Below, one piece after another: positions 23,294 through 35,380 of a DNA stretch of 64,000 nt. The stretch covers positions 563,001-627,000 of the forward strand of contig NC_081546.1 of NCBI RefSeq assembly GCF_901000735.1, written 5' to 3'. The notes below the pieces were generated by a model. It saw only the letters and a program-made list of their open reading frames with translations, did not search any database and was not told the DNA's origin. Position 1 is the first letter of the stretch, and every line of letters starts with the position of its first letter. Origin of the DNA: Corylus avellana. Its lineage: Eukaryota; Streptophyta; Magnoliopsida; Fagales; Betulaceae. Position numbers and translations under genes: made by a program.

Positions 23294-24552
23294 CATTAAA
23301 GAAAATTGTTCCACAGAATCATGCCTTTGACTTCGCTTAGGCTTCTTACATGATTAGTCGGCCATCTATCCTCTGTTAGGGACCCTCCAGAAGTTCTGGG
23401 AGCATGAAGATGGAGAACGATAATGCGGACTGGGCCATGAAATTGCTTTCTATTGTCTGCATTTCTAGTATGCCATTGATCATAGATAAGGTTCTGTTCT
23501 TGGCTCATGGAGATGTCTTAGTGGTGGATCTCTTGAATTTTGTAATTAAGTCCTGTCAGGTTTGGATGGATTACTGATTACCACCAAATAATGCTACATT
23601 TTTCTTGTATCCAATGCACGTGGTCACCCAAGCATTATCTTTAGTTTATACATGAAGTTGAAGCCTAATTCTAAGCAAACCAAATGGATGCGAAAGACCT
23701 TGATATTCAGTTTTTCTTAGCATCCTTCTCACTTGTCAGCCTATTCAACGTACGTGGTTACACCATGAATAATCTTAAAGTATTCACTTTGAATCATGAA
23801 TTAGGAATAATTTAGGATTGTTTGTGCTTAAATAAAAGGTAAAACGTCATTAAGAGATAGTTTAATCGGTCAAAAATCACAATTTTATAAAGTGGAGATC
23901 ACTAGTAGGCCAATGGGTATGTCTTGAGATATCGATTAAAATAAACCCATGGCTCGATCATGCTCGAACACACAAAAGCCCACCACTAGGGAGCCGTAGA
24001 AAAAAAAACCTCAGTTACACCGCACCTCGTTTCTTCTTTCTATTTTTCTCATGACTTAACAATAAGAGACTACTTATTTCACGAGCGACCCGCTGAAGAG
24101 GCTTGAAACAAAAGGAATTCCCAAAATTGAAATTAAGGATATTGTTTCCAATCTTAGGCTCCATCGAGTCCATTCTATTGTGACTGTAAAACTAGGCCCA
24201 TATTTTCAGGATCAAGCCCAGATGAAACAATTAGCCACTCCCAGTAGGTCGTGGGCAAGGGCCTACCGTATGCTCCAAAAAATCGGCCCAGCCCATGCAA
24301 GATTCATAACCTCCCACAGCCACCAACTATCCAATGAGATGGCCGTGACAATTTCGTGAAGTTGGCGTGATGTTAAGGCCCAATGTTAAGGCCCGCCCCC
24401 AGGAAAAATAAAAACGAAAATCCACGTAATCCTATGGACGGTTTCCCAAGCCCAACCGCTCATACACGAAGAGACACGTTGGTTAGAACAAACATAGTGA
24501 CTTCAAAAGCCGATTCACACACGCACACAGACACTGGTATTGTTCTTCAAGA
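23294..24552. other. 3' region of PAN and promoter of the PLAC8 gene
   Basis: No coding exon is recognised. A 70-codon minus-strand frame at 23296-23508 shows no domain and overlaps the likely PAN 3' UTR. The final 150 bp before 24553 should be the leader of the PLAC8 gene. Confidence 0.4.
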
Positions 24553-24985
24553 ATGAGTACTGAGATCGAGGAGTCATGGGCTCAGGCACCATCAGCGCCG
24601 CCTCAACCACCACTTTCCTTGGATTTGGATCACCCTGGGCCTCTTACAAAGCAAACAAATCCTGCCTCCTCTAACTTGAATTCACATTCTCCAGTACCTT
24701 GGTCCTCTGGTCTCTGCGATTGTTGCAATGATGTTAGCAGTTGTATGTGCGCTTTTGTCCCTCCTTTGTGCCACACTTCATGGAACTGCATTTTGCTTAT
24801 TTGTTTTTTGTTTAGATGGGTGCTATTCATTTATATATATCTATATATGTACATATATATGTTCTCTTTCAGGTTGCTTAACGTGCTGGTGCCCATGTGT
24901 TACATTTGGGCGCATTGCAGAAATTGTTGATAGAGGATCGACATGTAAGTTTCTAATAAAACAAGATATTGTTGGATTAATTCAT

Positions 24986-25025
<40 letters not shown>

Positions 25026-25664
25026 TAGGGAAATTAAAGGGATATGTATGTAAAATATGGTGCGTGCATGAGTTGCAGCATGTGCGATGAGCGGAGCACT
25101 TTACACATTAATATTGTGCGTGACGGGTTGCTCGTGTTTGTACTCATGCTTTTACCGATCCAAGTTGAGAGGACAGTATTTCTTGGAGGAGAGCCCATGC
25201 ACAGATTGCTGCATCCATTGTTGTTGCGAGGAATGTGCTTTGTGTCAAGAGTATAGAGAACTCAAGTCTTGTGGCTTTGACATGTCTATAGGTTAATCCA
25301 ATCTCTCACTCTACTAGGGTTTTTATTTATTTATTTTATTTATGTGTGTTATCTTATATCACCACTTTACTTGTCTGTGCACTCTAATTTATAGATTACT
25401 TAATTGAATCGGAATGTAAATGACGGAGACAATATTTAAGTTCATAAACTTTGCTTTGATACTATATATATTAAGTCACTATTAATTTTAAAATTTAAAT
25501 TAATAAAAATAAATAAATTTAATAATTTGATTTATATCGTAACATGTTTTATCATTTCGAGTTATCTTTTGGTGTTTCATGGGATAGGATGGCATGGAAA
25601 CATAGAAAGGCAGAAACGAATTGCTGCAAGTCCTCCGGCAGTACAAGGAGGGATGGCGCGGTAG
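24553..25664 (+). CDS. PLAC8-domain cysteine-rich membrane protein (PCR / cell-number-regulator family), four exons
   Basis: Exons: 24553-24742, 24873-24944, 25079-25291 and 25588-25664. Every junction is GT-AG in phase 1, and the total is 552 nt, 183 aa. A proline-rich N-terminus ([19 protein letters not shown]) precedes the PLAC8 domain: [15 protein letters not shown], then [20 protein letters not shown] (the diagnostic CLxxxxPC-type block), then [18 protein letters not shown] (hydrophobic), and [19 protein letters not shown]. The C-terminus QGGMAR ends as in many plant members. PCR proteins are plasma-membrane proteins linked to cadmium or zinc efflux, and relatives regulate cell number. 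By position this is the counterpart of Arabidopsis At1g68630, next to PAN. The specific substrate cannot be inferred. Intron 2 contains a long TA tract (about 24988-25023). Confidence 0.92.
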
Positions 25665-27693
25665 ATCAGCAGCAGTTGTTATTGCAAATGGACTACTTCT
25701 TAAGATATATAAAATAGATATCCAGAAAAAAAAAAAAAATGTTACAGCAGGTGTAGTGATATTTAGCTGGAGAATATTTTTCCTAAGCTTCATATTTTTG
25801 TGGTTTGTTGTGTTATTATGATCAATGTCAATGTCATACATATCAACAAAGTGTAATAAGTGTGTTATTTTTAGCATTATTTTTTTAAAAACACTACTAA
25901 TTTTACAAGTTTAATTAGTGGCATTTTTCTATTGTGGTAACTGGTAATTAACCTTAAGTCTGCTAATTTTTTTAAAAATAAATAACGATAAACCATTTTT
26001 CAGTGGCATTTTATGCAACTATTGCTAAAAAAAAAAAAAATTAACTCGAACAATTGTCATTTTTTGGTGAGTTAATTATCAGGGGACAAAATCTGGTGGA
26101 ACAAGTGAAAAGTAACACACATATATCCTAAAACTTTGTACGACTGACCAATATTGGCATCAACATCTTATCAAGTTATCCCATCCTAGCTAGGCCTTAG
26201 CTAGGGAATATTTATAAACCATAATGGTTATTTGAATACTGTGTACGATAGCTAAAATATGAGGATAGGATTTCTCGGCCCCTTAGATAACGGATTTTTA
26301 TATATATTCTTTTCTTAGTGACTCGTGGGTTTGGTTGCTAAGGCCAGAGGGGGCCGGGGTGAGAGATTCAATTTCAAACCAATAAGTTTTGATTCATGAT
26401 ATGAAGTGTAACCTACAGCCCATTCTGGTTGATGGGTGCAGATTTGAGATTACTCCCTTCCATGTTTACAGCACGTGCATCATTTTCTGTTCTATCTGTC
26501 TTATCTATTATTAGATGCAATGGAGCCGATCAAGAAGAATGAAGGAAAGTGGGAATGTGTAAAGGAATAAAGATGGCTTACCATTTGCATGTTCTCTCCA
26601 GATTCCTTTTTCGAACATATCTATATATCATTGTACTTTACTTTGGAAAAAGTTTGAGCCTTGAGGTGCTGAGTGTCACGTAGTATATATATATATAGTG
26701 AGTGATCCAAAAAATTTAGCAAATAAAATTCAATAAAAAACTCAAGTATTTAGTGACTAACATGGTAAGTATAATGTAAATTGTCACGTCAGTTTATAAA
26801 AAAGTATATTCCTAACAACACTTTTTACTCATTTTTTAAAAAAAAAGAGAAATGCATGTACCAATTGAGCTTGGCAATTCTTAGTGGAAGTACAAGGTTT
26901 TTGTATGGTCTAACCTTAACCAAAACCTTATGGCTATGTTTGATACATTGGAATGGTCATTCCTTTGGGAATATAAATGGGTATTACTAGAAATACATTC
27001 ATCTTGTGATAAATAAGGCATAATGGGCTTGCTCATATATATATATATATATATAATTGGTTTGAAATGGGTGGTGTAAAAGTAAAAGTAAAAGGACGCG
27101 TGAATGTGAATCGATTGGGGCATTGACAAGCCGAAGTGTTTGACCCAAAGAAGCATGATTGAAATACTTTAAGCGCGCGAAATACATGCCCATTGTCGAT
27201 CCATTGAGGAGCATGTTCCGTGGACGTCCGGGAAGCAGGGAGGGACCGCCCTTTCCTTGTGAAAAGTTGCCATTGTTTTTCCAAAAGCAACTTCATGGGC
27301 GCGCGACTTCCCCATATGCTTTCCCAAGCCCACAGACTCTCTCCAAAGTCTCAACGTGGAACAAAAATTTCCAACCCCTATAATTCACTTACTCGATAAT
27401 GCCCCACAACTTCACCCGAAAAGATGTTATTGGGAGGCAACCTAAAGTTAGACCTGTGGCGTTTTTTTGACTCCAGAACATGCCATTGTTTCTCATAAAT
27501 TGTCAACTATATTGTCATGCCACCATTCCATTCTGTATGGACATGACAAGATTTCCTCCTGGCTAGCTCCTGCAACTATATATATATATATAGAAATAGT
27601 AATGGTTGTTGCATATTTAGCCCTTACATTTATATACGTCACAACCCACTATTTTCTAGAAGCCGTCTCTTGGAACTTCTCATCAGAAAATAG
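25665..27693. other. Intergenic, no gene seen
   Basis: AT-rich sequence with poly-A runs near 25725 and 26028 and a TA run near 27038-27055. Overlapping open frames at 26881-27383 on both strands share no domain and look like chance. Confidence 0.4.
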
Positions 27694-28142
27694 TTTTGCT
27701 GCTTGCTGGTTGTTTATGTTTTTTATTTTGAATAAGAAATTTCTTATCTCTAGATCTGCCCTCATGAGTGAGAAGGAATAATTAGGTGTAAGAGGTTATT
27801 TCTCACGACCTGAATAATTAGGTGTGATTGGTTATTTCTCATGGCTGGTTTAAATAAATTTGTTAAAAAATTTAGCTACCCATGTCTTAGATCTAGTCTG
27901 TTCGGAGCAGATCATCTCTTTAACTGTATTTGCACATGGGTTAGTGAAAGATTGAAGTCATAGATAACACCTGATTGTAAGAATTGTTGTTTGTATCTAT
28001 GACTTTGTAACTTCATAACATGTGGCTATGATTTTGGCAAAGCTTTATGCTTTGTGCTGTAAAAACTTTTTACTCTACTCTATAAGAGCTTTATGCTTGT
28101 GATATTTAATCAATGAAATCCTCAAATTTCCATTAAAAAAAA
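27694..28142 (+). mobile_element. Retroposon 3' end, copy 2 (plus strand)
   Basis: Inverted relative of 9880-10350. Shared segments include TTAGGTGT-type runs, GGTTATTTCTCA repeats, GAGCAGATCATCTCTTTAAC, TTTGTATCTATGACTTTG and the terminal AATCAATGAAATCCTCAAAT before a poly-A run at 28133-28142. An open frame ends with NKKFLISRSALMSEKE, like copy 1. Confidence 0.65.
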
Positions 28143-29551
28143 ACACCCACTATTTTTTTTCTCGTTCCTTTTTATGAGTGAGATAAAGAAAAAAGAAAGG
28201 GTTTCAATTCATGACCCGTATATGCTATATTGTTGAGTTGAGTACTACACTCTCATCTCACCTTTATTAATCTATTTGGGTGCTTCAATTTTTTTTAAAA
28301 AATGTTAATTTAATAATTACTTTTTATTGTCACATTATTTAATTAATTCTACTACAATTATAGAGGAATTTACTACGTAGCATTACTCTTCTCATAATTT
28401 GGGCCTAAAGCAGTAAAGCACCATAATTTAAGGCGGTGATGATATATAATCTGGTAAATAATCACACATGGCCGGTTAGAGGAAGTGGCGGTGATGATGG
28501 CGCGTTTTCAAACGTGTTAATGGTAATAATAAAGGTCTGGACACTTAGGTTAAGATAAATTTCTGTGACACTAATTATAGCGTTGCACTAAAGGATTAGC
28601 TAGCATTAGCGTCGCAGTAATTGTGGCATTTAAGGATTGGCTAGTACTGGTGGGTGAGAATGTTATTCGTTGCAACAGTAGTTGATAGTGAGATTGCAAT
28701 GGTAAAAGGGCGGTGGCTGCAGAGAGGGGGCGGCAAGCAACTATAATTATGTCGTTAAAAATAAATGCTGACAAAGAAATTTAGTAAGCGTAAGCTCATG
28801 CCACGTGTAATAAACATTAATGTCCGTAATTTGTTGTAACTTCAATATGGTCGTGTCATATTCTTTAGGAGTAGCTTAATCAACTATATATATATATATA
28901 TATATATATTGTCATGTCATGTATTAAGTTTGATTCTTTGAACACATTGAATTGATAATTGAGGTTGGGCCCAACCACCAACTTATGAGGGTTTTTTTTT
29001 TTTTTTTTTTTTGGGTGCTAGAGAGAATGGTGAAAATAATTTTGAGTATATTGTGTTTAAAATTGTTTATTAATATATATTTTATTTAAAAAAAAATTAT
29101 CAAATAATAAGCTCAATAAATTAGTTCCTTTTGTTAATGTTTTTCAAAAGAAGTTTTTTATTTGAAAAGTAATTTTTATGTGATATAATTTATAAATGTG
29201 AAAATAAGTTTGAATATTTTGTATTTTTTATTGTTGAAGATATTTTTATCTAAAAAAAAAAAAAAAAAGACGGAAAAGGAAAAAGTATTTGCCCAAATGG
29301 GGGTAGGAAAGTGATTGAAGTCCTCCCACGGGTTCCACACTCTGAACCCACGTGAAGAGCTGTAGTGAATTCGGAGTTGCCCACTTGGCACGACAAGGAA
29401 GGTTAGCCGTTGATCCTTTCTTACCCTCTGATATCCAAACCCTGGCCTTACCTTTTCATCTCCTATATATATAAGCAACTCCAAAGACCATTTTATAACC
29501 TAAAATATTATATATTCCAAGTTTCGACTTCTTCATTTTGATTCACATTCT
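28143..29551 (+). other. Intergenic and promoter of the carboxylesterase gene
   Basis: Contains a TA run (28884-28908) and T runs. The TATA-like box TCCTATATATATAAGC at 29461-29476 is the best core promoter candidate for the gene starting at 29552. No other gene is seen. Confidence 0.4.
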
Positions 29552-30595
29552 ATGAGACAAAAAAGAATGGCTGCCATTAGCCTAGATCCAACCCTAAGCC
29601 TGCAACGTATTGGCAAAGACAGTCCTCACCGTCACCGGGCTGTGATCGAGGAAATTGAAGGCCTCATAAGAGTGTACGACGATGGACATGTGGAAAGACC
29701 CCAGGTTGTTCCATGTGTCACAAGCACACTGTCTTTGGAGCTTGGGGTGACTTCTCGGGACATGGTCATTGACAAGTTCACAAACATTTGGGCACGTTTT
29801 TACGTCCCAGCAGCTGCGTCATCATCCCATGGGAACCTCCCTTTGCTTGTCTATTTCCATGGAGGCGGCTTTTGTATTGGCTCCGCTGCTTGGAGCTGCT
29901 ACCATGAGTTTTTAGCAAGATTATCAGCAAAAGCCGGTTGCCTGATCATGTCGGTAAACTATCGTCTGGCGCCGGAAAATCCTCTTCCGGCCGCTTATGA
30001 AGACGGGTTAACGGCTCTTATTTGGTTGAAACAACAGTCTTTACGTGGGTCGTCTAGTGATCAATACTGGTGGTCTAGCCTTTGTAATTTCTCTAAAATA
30101 TTCCTAGCCGGTGATAGCGCCGGCGCCAATATAGCACACAATGTGGCCACACGGCTCTGCTCCAACAATGCAATGTCTTTGAAGCCTTTAAGTCTAAAGG
30201 GTACTATTTTAATACAGCCATTTTTCGGCGGAGAGGCTCGGACACACTCAGAGAATTATATGGTTCAGCCGCCTCGTTCGGCTCTGAGCTTAGCCGCTTC
30301 CGATGCATATTGGCGATTGGCTTTGCCAGCTGGGGCTAATCGTGACCATCCATGGTGCAACCCTTCGTGCAAGGAATTGAAGGCTGTAAAGCATTTGCCT
30401 GCGATGGTGTGCATATCGGAGATGGATATATTGAAAGATAGAAACATGGAGTTGTGCAGAGCTTTGGGTAAGAGTAGCGAGTACGTGGTGTATAAAGGTG
30501 TAGGCCATGCATTTCAGGTACTGAGTAGGACCCAGCTCTCACAAATCCGAACCCTTGAAATGGTGGCTGATATCAAGGCCTTTATTACTCGATGA
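29552..30595 (+). CDS. Plant carboxylesterase (CXE, GID1-like alpha/beta hydrolase), intronless
   Basis: A single-exon gene for a 347-aa carboxylesterase of the plant CXE/HSL group (alpha/beta-hydrolase_3). The oxyanion-hole motif HGGGF is at residues 103-107. The nucleophile elbow is GDSAGAN with Ser189. The acid is Asp292 (ISEMDILKDR) and the histidine is His319 (GVGHAFQV). All three catalytic residues are present, unlike GID1 gibberellin receptors, which lose the histidine. The DYRLAPENP-like block appears as NYRLAPENPLPAAYEDG. There is no signal peptide, so it is probably cytosolic. ATGs at 29552 and 29567 are both possible starts; I used the upstream one. It sits where Arabidopsis At1g68620 (CXE6) would be expected next to PLAC8 and PAN; CXE17 is an alternative relative. 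Substrate unknown. Confidence 0.95.
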   Translation: MRQKRMAAISLDPTLSLQRIGKDSPHRHRAVIEEIEGLIRVYDDGHVERPQVVPCVTSTLSLELGVTSRDMVIDKFTNIWARFYVPAAASSSHGNLPLLVYFHGGGFCIGSAAWSCYHEFLARLSAKAGCLIMSVNYRLAPENPLPAAYEDGLTALIWLKQQSLRGSSSDQYWWSSLCNFSKIFLAGDSAGANIAHNVATRLCSNNAMSLKPLSLKGTILIQPFFGGEARTHSENYMVQPPRSALSLAASDAYWRLALPAGANRDHPWCNPSCKELKAVKHLPAMVCISEMDILKDRNMELCRALGKSSEYVVYKGVGHAFQVLSRTQLSQIRTLEMVADIKAFITR

Positions 30596-32930
30596 CTCAT
30601 CTCTGTCTACATGTGCTTTTGTTTTCACTTTTGAGGCAAATAAATTTCTTTTTCATTCTCACCACAATTTCTTGAAAAATATGTAAATTAAGCTTTCTTC
30701 CTCTTTTCTTCTCCCCTAAGGAAAATAATATAAGCTAAACTTTATGTCCTGTAGATGCCCTTTTGATTTACGTTTTTGCAGGCTTTGTCATGTGCAATGT
30801 TGGGTAGTGCATGTATTAAAGATTTGCATATTATTGCTTCTTCTTGTACTATGTCCCTGTTTTTGATGTGATGCATTATTGGACACTTGGTTCTGTTAAT
30901 ATTCGTAAAGAGATTCCACTTACTTTAATGTCCGAATTATGTAAGAGTGATGTCCCAATTGTGTGAGAGAATTAATATAAGAGTCTATCTACTCAAGTAA
31001 ATTTTGATATGATTTTCATTTGTTATAAGAATTGTCTTGCATTTCAATTTGATCAGCAAATTGTTGAGAATTCGGATACATTAAAATGAATCCATCTTGT
31101 TGTAAAGTACATTTCAAACCAAATGTTTGTATATATCATTTGATATCAAAGCCAAACACCACGTTATTTATGGGTTTGAATCACAAAAGAAGCGACCTAT
31201 AAGCTGTATTAAAATACTAATAGATAAGTGAAAAACCAAAAGAGAAAGGGTTATTATTGAGTTAATATCAATAGAGTGAGTTGCCGTGGATGTCGGCTGC
31301 GAAAACGTGGTGGTATGTTACAATCCTTGTGTCCCACATATGTTAAGCATAATCTTAAATATGTATATAAGATCTTTGATACCTTCTCGTTGCAGGTTAG
31401 CTTTCAAAAATGAGTTATATCCAAACTTTATATCAAAATACAACAACACTACTTCCGACCAGCCTTAATGGTGGAGGACTGGCTTAGAATATTGAAGACA
31501 TAACAATATTAGTACCTTTTAAGTTGGAATTATTGCATATTTTTGCTTCTTTACCTTTGAAAGTGGAATTTGAAAACTTGAAGTTGTGGCAATTTAATTG
31601 CCCTACGTTTTGAAGTTAAATATCGTCGGTCTGAGGCATTGGGACGCTTGCTGTCACTTTCAGCATCCTTCTCTATCGTGGGTATGACCGATTTCCACTA
31701 ACACACCCATAGATGATAGACCATATATAGTTGTGCTTATGTAATCATTGTCCTTTGTTCAAAGTTATGGTAGCGTTGACATTTGAAATGCAAAGAAGAA
31801 AGAAATCATACAGATTTTAAAGTCAAATTCCATTTTGAGAGTGGAGAAAGAGGGAGGAGTTTACATTTGATTTGACTGTTACTTTCTTCATTCTTATCCT
31901 TGGTTTTTTTTTACAATTTCTTTCTTTTTTCTTTTCTTTACTACAGCTTCTATTACAATTATCTTAATGTTGACTTGGAACTCGTTTATCGAAAATGATT
32001 AAAACAATTTAATCAAGAGAAATGTTACGGGTACCAATAAATAAGTTTTACATTAATTTATTACGTATTTCTTGGTAAAAGATTTAGCACCCATAACATA
32101 TTTTTTTCACTAATTATGAACTATAATCATGTTAGTTTGTAAATGAGTTTATAGTAAGACCGACTTTGTTAGAAGAGCAATATTAATATCAGATACCTTT
32201 GACTTCGTTATATGGGAGATGGAGAAATAACGGGTTCGTTTGCAATAGGATTTGTCGATTTGATAATGATGTTTGGTTTACTTATCTCTTAATGTTGTCA
32301 CTGGTTAGTTACTTTAATGGCCGACAATTTTAATAACATAATGGTTAAGATACTCATCCAAAATGATTGTGGCTCAGGGCTAAGACAACATCTCGGTGGT
32401 GCCTCTTTAGGGGTCATTTGGCTGTTCCAATTAAGGAAATCATGAAATTACTGCTACAATCCTTTGTGTTTCTGCTCTCTATAGGTCATTGAATTAGATT
32501 TTTATTTTCATCCGAAATGGTCTGTTTTGTTAAAAAAAAAAAGGGAGGGAGGGGGAGGGGAGGGGATGGCTTATTTAATTATTACCTTTTTTAGTGGGAG
32601 CTTATTTAATTATTAAAAGTATATGCCTTGAACAGTTTTGTTAGATATATACTCCTAACTTTTAGGGTAAGTTTTTCTGATATTTAATGAGCTAGCCCTT
32701 GCATGATTATGTTTTCTAACAGCTGGCCAAGAATATTACATATATAGCAAATTTTTAGACATAATATTATAGTGTAATCTAGATAGTTTACATAATCTCT
32801 CGAATTAAATAGGAACTAGGTAGGTCCTTAGAGGGAACCTCGACCTTCTTTAAACATATAACTCCTAACACAATTAAAACCGAAATGACCCGCTTTGTGT
32901 GTTTTTCGTTTTTATTTTCTTGTATTGTTG
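30596..32930. other. Intergenic, no gene seen
   Basis: AT-rich sequence after the carboxylesterase. A small imperfect foldback lies near 32020-32100, with outer arms AAATGTTACGGGTACC and the near-inverse GCACCCATAACATA. A G/A-rich run lies near 32538-32568. No coding exon is supported. Confidence 0.4.
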
Positions 32931-33445
32931 TTTTTCTATTTTGTATTTCCTTTTAAGTTCTCCTGTAGTTTGTTTTCTTTGCTGTAATTTCTTTTCCTGC
33001 ATTTGTTTTGTTGTTCCCTTTATTTCCCTGTATGGTTTTTCTTTTTGCTTGTAACAAGGTTCTCTCTTCCTGCTTTGGTGTGCCCGGTTACTACCCGTTA
33101 TTACTGGTCCAAACCCTTGGGTTGTGGATGTGAACTGTATCCTGACTTTCGGGTCGAAGAGGATAAGTATCGGCTGAGAGGTTCTGCTCTCAAGGCCGAG
33201 GAATAAGCGCTACCTATACATTAGATGGTGTCTGTTTGATACAAGTCTAATTTTTAAACCTGATAATTAGTCATAGGTTAGCGGATGCTTTTGTTATGGT
33301 TGATTTGGTCTGTTGTTGATGACCGCATCTTTAGCTTCGACTATGATTTACTTCAGAGTCTTTTGCTTTGTTTGTAAGAGCTTTATGCTCGTGACTTTTA
33401 TCAATGAATGAGTATAGTATGTTCCCTTTCAAAAAAAAAAAAAAA
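32931..33445 (+). mobile_element. Retroposon 3' end with poly-A tail, copy 3 (related family)
   Basis: It ends GTAAGAGCTTTATGCTCGTG, then a TTTTATCAATGAATG phrase and a poly-A tail at 33431-33445. The same phrases occur near the ends of 9880-10350 and 27694-28142. An upstream open frame ends in RLRGSALKAEE. The interior differs from the other two copies, so it may belong to a related LINE subfamily. The 5' limit is uncertain. Confidence 0.55.
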
Positions 33446-33457
33446 CCGAAATGAATT

Positions 33458-33565
33458 CTTTTTTTTTTTTTAACTTGTCCGCACAAGAAAAAGGAGGGAG
33501 ATTCGAACTAATGACCTTCGCTTTATTAGGCGTGATCCCAACCGATTGAGCTACTTATTAGAAAC
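33458..33565 (-). mobile_element. tRNA-derived SINE copy 2
   Basis: Minus-strand box A (AGTAGCTCAATCGGTTGG) and box B (GGTCATTAGTTCGAATCTCC) are followed by CTTGTGCGGACAAG and an A-rich tail (the T run at 33458-33471). It is the same family as 5721-5825, and it inserted close to the poly-A tail of the preceding retroposon. Confidence 0.8.
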
Positions 33566-34456
33566 TAAAGTGGGCAGTTGTTGAAAGCTAGTAAAATGCT
33601 ATTTTCCAATTTTCTCAATTGGAAAATATTACAGTAGTCGTATTGCAGTACTGTAGTAAATAATATTTCTCAATCAATGCCCTATATAAGCTCACATACC
33701 CAGTAACATATACTTCCAGCGTACCAATTAACAACAAAGACAAAGAGGCCTATAAATAAACCAAGATTTCGACAGTCCACGGACAAAGGCTACCTGAGTT
33801 TTATAGTTTTATGGAAACTTTGATGTTGTTTTTTCTCTTCCTCGACTGCTTCCACATTTCTTGAAACAGCATGAGAATTAGATGAACATACAACAATGTT
33901 CATCGTGTGATGCTGGAAGGCTTGAGATGAATGCAAATGGCGGTATAAGCTTGTATTTATAGAAATAAAGGGGGTAGCCTGGTAGGTATAACGCTAGCTA
34001 TTGCGTACGTAATCAACATTTATTTTGGTAGTTGACGGTCTGTGGCGGGCAAGCCACCATTCTAAGTTAACAATGTCACAACCCCCAACCCCCAGCCGGT
34101 ACCTACTAACCACAGTGATGAGAGATTATTGATTTGGTCCGTTTGGATTTTCGGTTTCAAAAGAAGCGATTTGGAAATGCGTCTTTTAAAAATGTAATCA
34201 AGTGTTAGGTAAAATTATGATTTGACCTTTAAAATTACAGTTTAACCTCTAAAATCACATGTTTTTTTAAAATGCATTACATTACTTGCGATTTAAAAAT
34301 ACATATATTTCTACATTTTCAAACCGCAATGTTGTTTAAAAGTGCACTCCCAAATGATGATATATTTTTTATGATTTTGTTTAACATCGCACTTTTGGCC
34401 TTTGAAATCGTAGGGCCAAAAAGACTTTTAATTTATTTGTGTTAGAGATGACTCTA

Positions 34457-34493
<37 letters not shown>

Positions 34494-35209
34494 AATGAGG
34501 TACGTAGACTGAATACATGAATGGTAAGGATTTAATAGAGAAAATACATAATAAAAAAAATAGACCTACAATATATACAACTCTGGTCCATATCCGCCAT
34601 TGGATCTATAGGATCCACATATATATATATATATATATGAGTCCTATAGATCAATAGTTGATTTTTTTTAAATAAATAAATAAATAAAAAAGAAAAGAAA
34701 AGGAAAAGTATACATACCCTTCAAACTAGCACTTCATTGTCAATTTCCTCCTCCCTGTCCGGCTGTCCCCCACCACCCCAAAAAAACTACCAATTGTATA
34801 TCAAAACAGTGTCAATATCCCCCAAGGCCAGTAAAAATATAAAAATGACCTTAAAAAAATTTCAATAAGAAAACAATTTAAAAACAAAACAAAATTTTTT
34901 TGATGCTTTATATGTGGATATGTTTTATATAGATTAACTTGGCTTATAAGAAAAGACAGTCATTAGTGTCACCTAATGCCAAACATACCTAATTTTTCGC
35001 CCATATTTTCTTACAAATTAATGTTATATATCACACCAATATCTAACAAATTTCTCACCCCTATTAGGATTTTTTTTTTAAAAAAAAAAAATTATAAAAA
35101 AAGAAGCTTATCCAAGTGTTATTGCATCTTGCCACATCAGCATAATGAAATATTTGTTAGATATTAATGTAGATAGCATTTCTCTTTTCTTACAGATCTA
35201 ACCATACGT
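33566..35209. other. Intergenic, no gene seen
   Basis: Contains TA runs at about 34459-34490 and 34619-34639. The second lies inside a short hairpin (GATCTATAGGATCC against GAGTCCTATAGATC, about 34600-34651). No coding region is supported. Confidence 0.45.
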
Positions 35210-35380
35210 GAGTAATTTTAAATGACCTACTTATGTCCTACTTGTATTCTACTAAGAATGATGTAGCTATTAAAATCACTCTAGGATCAAAACTTAATAA
35301 TGATCAATCACAAGTCCAATAGTGATTTTAATAGCTACATCATTCTTTGTAAGACACAAGTAAGCCTCCTAAAATTACTC
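35210..35380. mobile_element. Mutator-like MITE with a perfect 10-bp target duplication
   Basis: A 171-bp foldback. It starts GAGTAATTTTAAATGACC and ends in its imperfect inverse, closing AAAATTACTC. The inner arms ATGATGTAGCTATTAAAATC and GATTTTAATAGCTACATCAT are exact inverses. Flanks are AACCATACGT at 35200-35209 and 35381-35390. The long duplication and the termini match the 5283 and 16278 elements. Confidence 0.92.

Noticed and set aside
25044..25256. Alternate-frame open frame over PLAC8 exon 3
   Set aside because: The spliced PLAC8 frame (25079-25291) preserves the cysteine pattern; the other frame does not.
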